NCBI RefSeq assembly: GCF_035222275.1
Contig: NC_085884.1
Span: 2,046,001-2,110,000 of the forward strand
Length of the DNA stretch: 64,000 bases
Direction: 5' to 3'
Source of the DNA: Podospora bellae-mahoneyi
Taxonomy: Eukaryota; Ascomycota; Sordariomycetes; Sordariales; Podosporaceae
The translations under genes and the position numbers were made by a program. Below are positions 45,246 through 57,302 of the stretch, one piece after another. Position 1 is the stretch's first letter, and each line of letters begins with the position of its first letter. Under the pieces are notes generated by a model. The model ran no database searches, was not told where the DNA came from, and saw nothing but the letters and a program-made list of their open reading frames with translations.

Positions 45246-46186
45246 ACCATCAACCAACAACGCAAACAACCCAGTCCCAAGTGACCCAACCCGCCAGACC
45301 CCCATCATCACAGCAACCGGATGCTAGTCAGGAAGAGCGCAGTCATCGTCGGACAGCGACTGAACAGAAACACGATTACAAACGCTCGCAAAGCCAGACC
45401 CGAACCCGTAGTCAGACTCGTCAGCCGTCGAATCCGATACCTGTACGGCAAGCACGGAATCAGAGCCGGACGCGGGATTCGGCTGTTCAGAGCGGCGGAG
45501 GAGGAGGAGGAGGGAGTTCAAGCAGGAGCTTGAGCCTGACGCGCCACCCGAGCTCGGTCAGGAGCCAGAGCCAAGGGGCTACGACGAGGAGTTATAACCA
45601 GCATAACCTCGGGAGGAAGGCGAGTCAGTTTTACAGTCAGGGGGTTGGGGAGGCGGGCGTGGGGATCAAGGAGGAGAAGGAGATGGAGGAGAGGGAAGAG
45701 GTGGAGGAGGAGGTTGAGGCTGGGGCGAGGAAGGGTAGTCTTGTGAGTGGTAATGGAGGAGAGGGGGGGGATGTTGGGAGGAAGAGCAGTCTTGCGAGTA
45801 GTACTAACGCTGGGAAGAGTGGTGAGGGGGTCAAGACGGATAATGGTGTTGATATGGTTGTTGGGGAGGGCGGGAGGAGGACGGTGAGTACGGCTAGTTC
45901 CAGTGGGGGTAAGGAGAGGGGGAGTATCAGGTGGGCGGTGAAGGATAGTAATGGGAAGGAGATTGAAGGGGGTAAAAATGGGGTTAAAGAGGGGAAGAAT
46001 GATGATGGGGGGAAGAATGTCAAGAGTGCTAGTGGGATATCAGTTGGGAGTGTCAGGGGGAGGAATAGTGCCGAGGTGGTAAAGGGTGTCACTGGAGATG
46101 GCAAAGCTGCCAAGAATGGCACAGGGGCTGTTGCTGCGGAAGGGAAAAGCGGAGGAAAACCTGAAAATGGAAAGGGAGGCACATGA
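45246..46186 (+). CDS. Hypothetical low-complexity Ser/Arg/Gly-rich protein (5' end unresolved)
   Basis: An open frame of about 310 codons ending at 46186, with no usable ATG near its beginning. A good branch point plus CTCTAG acceptor just upstream suggests that a first exon is missing from my model. The predicted product has an N-terminal part rich in Gln, Arg, Ser and Thr (RSQSQTRTRSQTRQ), a seven-glycine run, an acidic stretch around EEKEMEEREEVEEEVEA, and a Gly/Lys/Ser-rich tail with a possible ordered piece GSIRWAVKDSNGKEI. No domain is recognised. The opposite strand is also open in this region, so composition bias alone could explain the frame. It ends 134 bp from the HAUS1 stop (convergent). 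Treat as tentative. Confidence 0.35.
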
Positions 46187-46320
46187 ATCTGAGAATCAAT
46201 GAGGAATGACGGGATTTTGGTGCACATGGAGGGTCGTCGTCGCAGTGTCGAATAGTTATGAGACGTTGAAATAGAGTTGAATTTTGGCCGACAAAGGCAT
46301 TCAATAATGCCAATCTCGTA

Positions 46321-47337
46321 TCACCTCCTCCCAATTGTTCCGCTCCTCCCCTTCTTTGGCGTCTCTCTTTCCACCAACCCCTCAAACACACTATCCCTCC
46401 TCTCAGTCACTCTCGTCAACTCAATCCTCAAATTCTCCAACTCTTCCCTCGCAGCGTCAATATCATGCGGCAATCCAGCAAACCCAGCCAGCTGGGCATC
46501 CAATTCCTTCTTCTGCTGCAACAAACGCAGATACGCCTGCTCTTGGGCATGAATCTCCTGAATGCTTACACTCTGATCTCTATCAGCGGATGGATTGGGG
46601 GATGCATGCGCAAACAGTTCCTGAACACGGGCCGCAAGGGTCTTGATCCGGCGCTGAGCAGCCAGGTTTGACTTTGCGAGCGAGGGATGGGGGTGGTAGC
46701 CCTCACTTTTCTTGGTGGCTGTGTTGCTGTTGTCGTCAAGGTTATTATTGTTGTTTTCTTCTTCCGAATGTGACGACGATGGTCGAGGGCGGGCGTCGAT
46801 TTCGGATGATAACTTTGAGAGCGCCTCTGACTCGGAGGAGATGTACGAAGTCAAGACGTCGATTCTGGCGAGGGTTTGTTCTAGCTCTGCCAGTTGAGAT
46901 TGGAGGGACAAGAGCTCTGATGCTAAAGAGACTGGGTTGGGGGAGGGGGAGGAGTTGAGTTGGAGGGAGAGTTGGGCGAGGGAGGTTAGGGCTGTTGATC
47001 CTTCACGGGTGAGTGAGTCCTCGAGAGAGGTGAGAATGGATTCACGGCTTGTGGTGAGGAGGTCGTCTTTGGGTTGGTGTTTTTGGAGTTGGGCGAGGGT
47101 CTCGGCCTCGAAACGGAGAAGCAAAGCACGCTCCTCGTCTGCGGCTTCGTTGGCAGCAGCGAGGGCCAGGAGGGCTTTGAGAGTGTCGGCATTGCGCTCG
47201 AATGGTGGAGGGGGACGGTTGGAGGGGAATTTGCGGGCGAGCCAGGTGTCGATGTATGACCAGTCTTTGGCTGCGGAGGCGGCTGCGCGGGCGACGGATG
47301 GTGAGAAGATGGCGGTGTTGTTCAGGAGGTGAGCCAT
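46321..47337 (-). CDS. HAUS1: Augmin complex subunit 1 (HAUS1-like)
   Basis: Single exon, 338 aa from the ATG at 47337; an in-frame ATG at 47385 would add 16 residues. Augmin binds spindle microtubules and recruits gamma-tubulin complexes for branching nucleation. The N-terminal region reads DWSYIDTWLARKFP followed by PPPFERNADTLKALLALAAA, as in the HAUS1 calponin-like start. Long coiled-coil helices follow, interrupted by an Asn/Ser-rich acidic insert near residues 195-215. The C-terminal helix pair includes AYLRLLQQKKELDAQLAGF, LPHDIDAAREELENLRIEL and FEGLVERETP, the most family-like part. It lies head-to-head with apsB, 621 bp apart. Assignment is by resemblance of weakly conserved coiled coils, so moderately sure. 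Confidence 0.72.
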   Translation of the reverse strand: MAHLLNNTAIFSPSVARAAASAAKDWSYIDTWLARKFPSNRPPPPFERNADTLKALLALAAANEAADEERALLLRFEAETLAQLQKHQPKDDLLTTSRESILTSLEDSLTREGSTALTSLAQLSLQLNSSPSPNPVSLASELLSLQSQLAELEQTLARIDVLTSYISSESEALSKLSSEIDARPRPSSSHSEEENNNNNLDDNSNTATKKSEGYHPHPSLAKSNLAAQRRIKTLAARVQELFAHASPNPSADRDQSVSIQEIHAQEQAYLRLLQQKKELDAQLAGFAGLPHDIDAAREELENLRIELTRVTERRDSVFEGLVERETPKKGRSGTIGRR

Positions 47338-47958
47338 TGTGTAAGTGAGTGTGAGAGGAGGTGTGAGCGGGGAATGTGTGATCATTTGGTGTGTGTCAAA
47401 CTTTTATGATGGGTTTGATGGTTTCATAAATATGCAGTCTTGAAAGTCATAGAACCAGACGATTCATGGATTTTAAACGTTTCATCTCATCCCATGTGGT
47501 GAGCTTGAAGGGTGTCGTTGATGGGAGCCAAGACACCGGCAGACGTTAGGTGGGCTTGGTGGGCTGGTGGGGCGTTTCTTGCCGGCTTTGACATACCCAC
47601 TATCACGGGAAGCTTCTGATTGGCTGGTAACTGCTAAAGTAAACAAACTCCGGAGGTTCCTTGCAGGGGGGCTTCCCGACACGTCCAAAGATAACTCTGG
47701 ACGCGACTTCCTCACAAGCCCATGCGCGTGCCTTGCTCTTAGTCGACAATTCCTCGGACTCCAGCCTGCTGCTGTCCCCCGCTCTCAGTATTTTGCCTTA
47801 CTTTTTTTGTTCGTTGCGCAGCATTTACCACCCATGACGGCGACGGCCTGACAGCAGCATTTATTGTTGTTTTTGTGTGTTTTTTTGGCCATTTTATTCT
47901 CCACAGCAGCCCCGAGACTTTGCGATCGATAATCCGTTCGATTTACCCCCCCATCGCC
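47338..47958. promoter_or_regulatory. Divergent promoter HAUS1 / apsB
   Basis: 621 bp between diverging starts of two microtubule-nucleation genes. A CT-rich and T-rich leader (TTGTTGTTTTTGTG, about 47864-47890) precedes the apsB start. No known motif is recognised. Confidence 0.55.
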
Positions 47959-50900
47959 ATGGTGCAGCCAGGCATTGGCGGTCTCGACACGCCACGAACC
48001 AACATTGGAGACGCGACATACCTTGGACGCCAGCCAGACTTTGACCTCTCCCAAGAACTGTCAGATTTCCAGTCACCATCCAAAGATGCGAATTTATTAC
48101 AACAACTCCGTAATGGCGGCCGACCGACCCTCAAGACCCCACGCGGTGGTCGAGGTCCTCTGAGGGATCGACAAAACCTCCCCGGATTTGGAGGCAACGA
48201 GTTCACCCCCCTCCTCAAGTCTGCGACCCGAAACAGTGCCAGAAGGTATGGCGCTGGCAAGGAAAATGGGCTGGGCCGGGCCTCGACTCTCAACTTCCTC
48301 AACAGAATCGACGAAGATATGACGCCTCTGCCCGCCGGCGAGACTAGCATGTACCTTGGCTCTCGGAACACGTCGTCGATCGAACACACGCCTCTCCCCG
48401 AAGTGGACAGTAGTAGTGTTGCATCCACTCCGCTGGTCATGAGGCGGCGCGACAACAGTGGCAAGGGCCCACTCGAAGACGGCAACCAGCTCTCGTTACG
48501 TGAGCAAGAAAACGTGATCGACAGGATAGAAAAGGAAAACTTTGGCCTCAAGCTCAAGATTCACTTTTTGGAGGAGGCGTTGCGCAAGGCCGGGCCGGGA
48601 TTCAGCGAAGCCGCTCTCAAGGAGAACACGGAGCTCAAAGTCGACAAGGTCACCATGCAACGAGAGCTCCAACGGTACAAGAAACATCTTACTTCAGCCG
48701 AGAAGGACCTCGAGACATACCGACAACAGATTGTCGAGGTACAAGAAAAAGCAAAAAAGAAGTACGCCACCGAGGATCAAGGTGCCGAGCTGGAGCGACT
48801 TAGGCAGGCGCTGGAAGACAAGGAGACCGAGGTGGATAAACTTCAGAGGCGGATAGAGGAGGAACAAAAGGAGCAGGACAAGGTAGGGAATTTGCAGGAC
48901 GAAATCACCGACCTTGAACATGACCTTCGAAGAAAAGACGACGTCATTACACAGCAGGAGGACGAGATTGAGGATCTGAAAGACAAGGTGACCGAGTTTG
49001 AGGAGAAGCTTAAGGAGACACAACGGCGCATGCTGGAGATGGAGGAAAAGGCAAAAGACTCGGACCGTCTTCATGAGGCCAAGGACACCATCGAGGATCT
49101 AGAACACAACGTACGGCGGCTGGAACAGCAAGTCGATGATATGAAGGACAAACTTCAGGACGCAGTGGCCGAAAAAGAACGAGCCGAGAATGACCTGGAG
49201 GAGCTGCAAGAAGAAATGGCAAACAAGTCTGTAGTAACCAAGGGTCTCTCTCGTCAAGTGGAAGAAAAGGTGTCGCGCCTGCAGGCTGAAGTCGACAAAG
49301 CTCGACAGGAGTGCGCCGTCGTGGCGGAGGAACGTGAGGTTCAGCAAAGGGAGATGGAGACCCTGCGGGCAAAGCTCAAGGAGGCTCGTGAGGAGCGCGA
49401 TTCTGCTGAACGTCTTCGTCTAGCCATCGAGGGCCAGTTGAACGAGGAACAGGGGTCACAACGAAAAGAGTTTGATGAGCTCCGGATGCAGCTCAAATCT
49501 GCACGACAGGAGCGAGACGATGCCGAGCAAATCCGCCTATCTCTTGAGGCGAAGCTGGACCAGGCACAGGCCGACCTCAACATGCGCGCCGATGAAAAGA
49601 ATCTCCTTCAGATCCGTCATGATGCCCTGACCAGTGAATCTGTTTCTCTCCTAGGGGAAGTCCAAAATCTCCAGAAAGCGGTGGAGGAGCTCGAGGAAAG
49701 TTTGGAACGGGAACAGCAGCATGCTCTTAACATGGAGCGCGATATCCAGAGCCAGTATAAGGACGAAATCGACCGCTTGAACGATGAGATCTCCGACCTC
49801 CAGGCCGAATGCCGCGAAAAGGATAACCTGTACGACAATGACAGCGAAAAATGGGAAACGGAGCGTCATCAACTCCAGGCAGAAAAACAGCGGGCCGAGG
49901 AGCGGGCTGCTGGTCTCCAGAAGACCATCGACAAGCTACGGGACACCGAGGGTGCTTTGTCGAGCAAAGAGTCAAAGCTTCAAGAAGCTCTACAAAGCGA
50001 GACAGAACGCCACAAGAAAGATGAGCTGCTTTTGAAGGTGCAGATTGAACAGCTCCGTTCAGACCTCAATGCCAGACAGTCCATGCTGGAGGAGCTTCGC
50101 CACGAACTATCTGCTGTCAAGGATGAGCTCCGGCAATCTCAGTTGGATTGCCAAGCGCAGCAGGAAAAGATAGAAGCACTCGAGGATGAGGTTGAAGTTT
50201 TGCAGGCCACCATCGATGAAGAGTCGGAGAGGGCACGCGTCGAACTGGAACAGCACCAAGATGAATGTGATCAACTAAGGCACGAGATCAACTTGCTCCA
50301 GATAAAGGCCGATTCCGCTCAGGCATCTTCCACCGCGACCCGAGAGTCTACAAAGCAGACAAATGACAATGTGGCACGCCTCAAGTTCCAGCTTGCCGAT
50401 GCTACGGAGAAGGTATCCCAGCTCACAAAGGAGCGGAGGACCCTTCAGGAGCGTTCTACAACTCTGGACGCTGAGCTCCAGTCTGTCCGGGCGGCTCTTG
50501 AAGAGACGAGAGCGGAGCGTGATGAATTGGAGGCCCAAATCAACGGTTTCAAAGGGCAACATGGTGCAGACACTTTCAAAATCGACCAAGAGAGACTGGA
50601 CCTCCGTGTCACCAGGACAAAGTTGGAAGCCGAATTACGCCGCTTGAAAGAGGAAAACAAGGCCTTGGCAGAGCGGAAGCAAGAGGTGGAAAGATCTTTG
50701 GAAAGTGAGATTGAGAAGGCTGCAGCTGAGGAGGATCGCCTTGGAGATGAGATCCGCCAACTACAGGCCAAGCTACGTCAGTCTACAGACAGCCAGGAGC
50801 TTGCCAGCCTTCGCCGAACCATCCGTGAGATGGAGCGCCGTGTACAAGACTACGAAACCCAGCTTGCCGCTCCACAGTTGCCAGCTCAGGGACTTGATGG

Positions 50901-52355
50901 TAACAGTGAACTCTCGTTCCTCCAAAAAGAGCTCTCGGCAGCAAGGAAGAAGGAAATTGAGCAGCTCAAGTCGGAGGCCTCGCAAAAGGACACCATTAAG
51001 TCACTCAAGCGGCAAATCTCTGAACTAGAACGGAAGGCTCATGAAGCAGAGATCAAAAGGTTTGCCTCTTCGCCATCTTCACAGGGCGGTTCCACCCAGA
51101 AGAGTGAGATATCAGAACTCCGTCACCAACTCTCCACGGCCGCTCAGTCAGTACACGATCTCAAGAAAGCTCTGCGAGAAGCCGAACGCAAGGCCGAGGC
51201 CTCTGCTCGTGAGCTAGAGACCCAGCTTGAAGAGATCGAAGACGAGAAACTTCTCCTTGAGCAAGCGCTTGATGACGCCCAACTCGCCGCGGAAGAGTCG
51301 GCTGCTGCCCATGAAGAAGCCCTCAAGAAGCACAAGGCCAAGATGGAGAGATACAAGAGTGAACGTGATCAACTGGCCGCTGCCATTCGTGAGCAGCAGC
51401 ACTTGAACGGCAATGACACCAACCACAGCGAAATGTCCCTTGAGGAGCGCCGTGACTTGCACAAGATGCTCCGCGAGTCTCAGCTCACTGCCGACAAGCT
51501 TGATCGCGAATTGCGCGAGCACCGTGAGGCGTTGGATGAGCTTATGGATGTTGAGATCTCACTGCGGAAGAAGCTAGAACGGGCAAGGAATGAGAGGGCG
51601 GCCTACAGAACCAGCGCCGAGAAGCTCCAGAAGGATTTCAAGAAGCTCCAGGCGGAAAAGGACAAGGCTGTGGCGGAAGCAATGGCGGCAACCGAGGAGC
51701 GTGCTCTGGTTCGCGTTACTAAGGGTAGTGTGGACACTGATGCGATCATCAGAGCCGCCGAAGCAGCGGAGAGGAGGCATGAGAAGGAAATCAGGGGCAT
51801 GGTCATGCAGATGGAGTGGCTCAAAGCCTGCTGGGACCGGGAGGCCAAGCTGAGGAAGGATGCGGCGTTTGCAAAGAAGTATCTGCTCCTGGAGGTGCAG
51901 ATCAGGGATGCTTGGTACGTTTCCCCTCTGCTTGCTTTCTCACTGACGAATAATGCTAACAGCAAAACAGCAACAAGGCTGACTTGGCGATCATCAACCG
52001 GATACGGGCTGAGCTTAACCCTTCGAATCGTAATGCTCTTTCCCAGCTGAGCTCTGTTAGACGGTCGTCAGGCCAATCACACCTGCCAACCGGTGACAGC
52101 AATGCCATGGTTCTTTACAAGCAACCCAAACCACCAGCAACAAGGCTGAAACGGGCTCTCACCGCTGTCAGATTCATAGTGCGGATGCAGATGGGTGCCA
52201 AGGATTGGCAGAAGCATGAGAAGGTCCGACAGAGGCTGGCAGACTGTGTCGAGGAGATGCAGAGAGAAGAGAGGATAAGGAAGATGAGGGATCAATGGAG
52301 GAAGCAGGTCAAGAAGACTACGAGTAGCCCGGCTGGTAAGGCTGTGCTGGGGTAG
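47959..52355 (+). CDS. apsB: Gamma-tubulin complex recruiter ApsB/Mto1
   Basis: Exons 47959-51914 and 51971-52355 (1446 aa). Mto1/ApsB anchors and activates gamma-tubulin complexes at spindle pole body outer plaques, septa and interphase MTOCs. The centrosomin motif 1 (CM1) starts near residue 178 with LREQENVIDRIEKENF followed by LKLKIHFLEEAL. About 1000 residues of nearly continuous coiled coil follow. The C-terminal Mto2-binding region is WDREAKLRKDAAFAKKYLLL with VQIRDACNKADL, the Cys codon being created by the splice. The last 60 residues hold a MASC-like segment (RLKRALTAVRFIVRMQMGAK, about 1376-1395). The start MVQPGIGGLDTPR at 47959 has a good context; the open frame extends further upstream only through non-ATG sequence. 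Domain order firmly separates it from PcpA-type SPB proteins. Confidence 0.88.
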
Positions 52356-52936
52356 ACTGCAGTTTTACTGTTTGACTGTGAAGGGCAGGGTGGGGGGTTA
52401 AAAGTCGTTATGGTTATTTGATGTTTGGTTTTGCGGTGGGCTTGATGGAGCAAACGGATGGAATTCTTTTATACTTTCTTATACATCATCGATGGAGTAC
52501 TGGATGGTTACTCTTCTACGGTTTTACGAGCTTGCACAAGATTATTGGCTGGGTCCTATGGCTGGGATGGGAAGAGATTGCATCAGTGACTGGTTTAGAT
52601 ACCTCGGCTTGATATTTACTGTGTGGGCGGGTCACTTTTATGGGAGTTTACTTTGTATCATGAATTCAATGCTTTCTACATTCTCACACTCCAATATTGT
52701 TGTGTGTAAGACAGTCGAGAGTTGGAAAGGGGTTGGTCCTCGTCGGCCTTGCATGTGCACGGACCATATCACTTAAACCTTCCCTAACCCTCTCCAAAAC
52801 CTTTCTTCACTCACTCTCAACCCATTGCCAGACTTTACATCCTCTCGCCCATCGACTACATCAAACTGAAAGGATATATTTGAAATCCGGCTTCTTAAAA
52901 ATCTCTTAAATCCCAGAAAAGAATCTTCAAGCCAAA
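52356..52936. other. Intergenic apsB 3' region and RSA3 promoter
   Basis: 581 bp between tandem genes. It contains a telobox-like CCCTAACCCT at 52782-52791, 145 bp before the RSA3 start. No gene is seen. Confidence 0.55.
52782..52791. promoter_or_regulatory. Telobox-like motif upstream of RSA3
   Basis: CCCTAACCCT corresponds to about 1.7 telomere repeats. Tbf1-type factors use such boxes at ribosome-biogenesis promoters in several fungi. Two similar sites elsewhere in the window weaken the inference. Confidence 0.3.
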
Positions 52937-53194
52937 ATGTCTTCTTCACCAGAACCCCAGCAGCAGCAAAAATCCCAAAAGCAAATCGACGCCGAGTTCA
53001 CATCCTACTACCTCCAGCGCGCGACTCAAGAATTCGGGGAGGCCCTTGACGCGATCCGCTCAGCCGATGACTTCAAGCCTGACTCTTCGATCGCCGTGTT
53101 GATCAGCGCGCTGCAGCAGGGGACTGGGATGTTTAGTGAGGAGGACAGGAGGGCTGTTATCTGCTCGGAGGGCGCGGCGAGGTCGTCGAAGTAG
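52937..53194 (+). CDS. RSA3: Small Rsa3-domain protein (ribosome assembly)
   Basis: Single exon, 85 aa. Rsa3 is a small nucleolar factor for assembly of the 60S subunit, associated with Dbp6. After a Gln/Ser-rich start the protein has DAEFTSYYLQRATQEFGEAL, then DAIRSADDFKPDSS, then IAVLISALQQGTGMFSEEDR, which matches the Rsa3 domain layout (YYLQ-RAT-EF, SADDF and ALQQG-FS). It ends with a short Ser/Lys tail. The ATG follows CCAAA, a strong fungal context. The whole protein is essentially one domain, shorter than yeast Rsa3, which has a long N-terminal extension. Assignment is by motif only. Confidence 0.75.
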   Translation: MSSSPEPQQQQKSQKQIDAEFTSYYLQRATQEFGEALDAIRSADDFKPDSSIAVLISALQQGTGMFSEEDRRAVICSEGAARSSK

Positions 53195-54783
<1,589 letters not shown>

Positions 54784-57302
54784 TCATCTCGTGACGATAA
54801 CGGAAAAGCCGTCCACCCAGGAGCCGCAGCTACCGGTGACACCGCAGATGTTGTAGCCTCTGGGGGGTATCAGTGTGTGGCTAATACAAAGCACAGTCGT
54901 CAGCTTGACACGGCTACACCAATTCAACAGCGAAGAAAGCGGACAACTTACGCATCGCCTCCGTGGGCATTACCAAACAATGGCGATCTTCTCCCCAAAC
55001 TTGTTAAGACCTGAATAGCGTCCACCCAAAAGCCAGAGCGAACAAAAAAGCCGGTAATGTATTCACCACGGCGAATATCTAGATTGAGCATGTTAGTGGC
55101 TGGCTAATCGAAAGAGACTGAGGGAACAAGAAACTCACCCATATCAAAAGTGTCTCCCCCTTCTTTTCCGCCTCTCTTGCCAAACAATTGTCTTGAATCA
55201 TCGTCATAAACAAACTCCAAGCCATCCACAGCCAAGCCGTGGTAAAAGATAATACGTGACAAGACCCGGTCTTGTCTCAAAGCACTGGTGAAGATAAATT
55301 CATGAGGCTGGCTACCCTCCAGTTGCGACACTCCCAGCTTCTTGCCACGGTAGGCATTCTTGGGAATCCCAGGAAGAGCGCTTGGGAGTTTCAGACAAGA
55401 CTTGGTCGAACAGAACTTGCTGTAGTCGTCAATATCCAATGAGCCACCGCCGTGGGACTTAATCGCCAGCTTGATGGGTCCCTTCCGCTTGCCTTCGGGC
55501 AGTCGGCTTCGCAAGTCCTGCTCGCTCAGCGTGACTGACCGTTGGACACTGCCATTTTCGGCGGGGTACTCGATCCAACTGTGACACACGTCATCCCCTT
55601 CGCCAAAGATTTCGATGAACGACACACCCGTGGCTGCCATGACGGTCAGACCATCTACCGGCCATGCCTGCACGCTGTCATCTGAATTCAGCACCATGTC
55701 GTTTGGCAGTCGGAAGCACGGGTGGCTGCGAAAGCGTAGACAGTCCAGACGGTGCCAGGTGCACTCGTCCTCCTGTGTCACGGGACCGCCCTTGGACCGC
55801 GTTCGGGTCGAGTATGCTTCGCGGGAGACAAACGTACGATTCAGCGTAACGTAGTCCCTCAGCATGACCCCGCTCTCCTGGTGTGGCAAGCCAAAGAGGT
55901 GCCCGGTTTCGTGCATGTGGGCGCCGATTCCTATGTTGGCCGCCTCCCACGAGCTCCCGGCATCATTGCAGTCGTTGCCCACATGGTTCGTGTCTGTAGG
56001 CGTACAGTCGGTAAAAGCAGGGACAACCTCCTCGAAGCTCGTTGGGTAGCTCTGGAGGCAATGAGACCCAAACACACCCAGGTGCAGATCGCCAACATTT
56101 CCGCCCAGCGCAGCATGTCCCACGATTGTCTTGGAGGCCGTGTCCCAATGGGCATCGAGCAGGAGAACCGACACGTACAACTTTTGTCCGGGTAGCGGTT
56201 TGAAATAGTCGCGCACAGCGTCGGCGGCAATGCCATATAGGCCCCCTGAGTCGGATGCATTAGGATTCTGCTGTGCCCTGTTCAGATCCCGTAGCTCTGC
56301 CAGTGTTTTGTCGGTTCGGATGACATGAACACGCGCCTCGGAGCGCATCGTCCCATTTTCCCTGTCTCGTTGGTTGACCGTGCCTGTCGTCCACTCCTCC
56401 TCAAACCTAAAAGTGCGACGGCCGAATTTGTTGCGCCACATCTGTTCCGCAGTAAAGGCTTGCCACAGGTACGCAGCCATGCGGAGCTTGCGGACCGCCG
56501 TGTCGAGGCCATTACCCTCCCTCTCGATCCTGGCCGGGACTGCATCGAACGTGCCTGGTGAATCCTTTGCCAACAGTATGGCAAGCTGCAGTGGTGGTGC
56601 AGCAACCGGAGGAATCATATGAACCGTCAAGTAGGAAGCGTGAATAGGGTTGGAAGATCCACTGTTGGCAAGCTTGGGGCTAGAGAAGTCAAAGCGCAGG
56701 CGATTGGCGCCGGGCATCATGTAAACAAGTGCCTTGAAGTGGGAGTTGCATACTGGCCACGAGACTGGAGGGAAGTTGTCGTCCAAGCGGCTCACAGTGA
56801 CTGTCCCGTCAACCGACTGTTGAGAGGGGTCGCCAACTGTACCATAGACCAACAAAATCTTTTGATATGCCTAGTTCCATGTTAGTCTAGCTGTGCCGGA
56901 CTGGGTTTCTCACATATGAACACCTACCCAGGAATTGTCTGGCACATTTGTGATCCGGGGCGAGTACTGGGACACCGGCAAACTTGGGCCCTTCCCGCCG
57001 TTTGAAACAGGTGACCCAAGACCTGCCATGCCTGATACGCTGTATCGGTTGCTGCCACCGTTGGGGTATGGCTGGGCTGATGGGCGTGAGAGACCGGCAG
57101 AGGACGGGGAGAGGAATTTGTCTGCCAATTGCAGATTCAAAGCGGGATCGGATTGCTGGCCGATCGATGGCGGCGTCGAGGACCCGGAAGTAGGAGTAGT
57201 ACCGTTACTGGCGTCGCTAGACGTATCGGTCGATCGTTCGGTCCGGAAGCTTTGCCTGGACCGCCTCCGCAGTTCCTTAAAGTTGAAGAGGGACGGAGCC
57301 AT
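54784..57302 (-). CDS. Zinc metalloprotease (YIL108W-like) with C-terminal jacalin-type domain
   Basis: Minus-strand exons 57302-56928, 56870-55139, 55078-54952 and 54859-54784 (769 aa). The N-terminal 125 residues are a Ser/Pro/Gly-rich basic tail; the second exon resumes with AYQKILLVYGTVGD. The catalytic motif is HETGHLFGLPH (His445, Glu446, His449 and third ligand His455), an extended HExxHxxGxxH metzincin-type zinc site. A jacalin-like lectin fold follows, with RIIFYHGLAVDGLEFVYDD, then GEYITGFFVRSGFWVDAIQV and a closing GSCGSWVDGFSVIVTR. The last two exons encode most of this fold and are invisible without splicing 60-nt and 92-nt introns. This matches the uncharacterised yeast protein YIL108W. 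No signal peptide is evident, so a cytosolic location is likely. Substrate is unknown. Confidence 0.87.

Noticed and set aside
45637-46227. 196-codon minus-strand frame rich in Pro, Leu and Ser
   Set aside because: Looks like the antisense of the Gly/Lys/Ser-rich low-complexity plus frame. There is no domain or start context.
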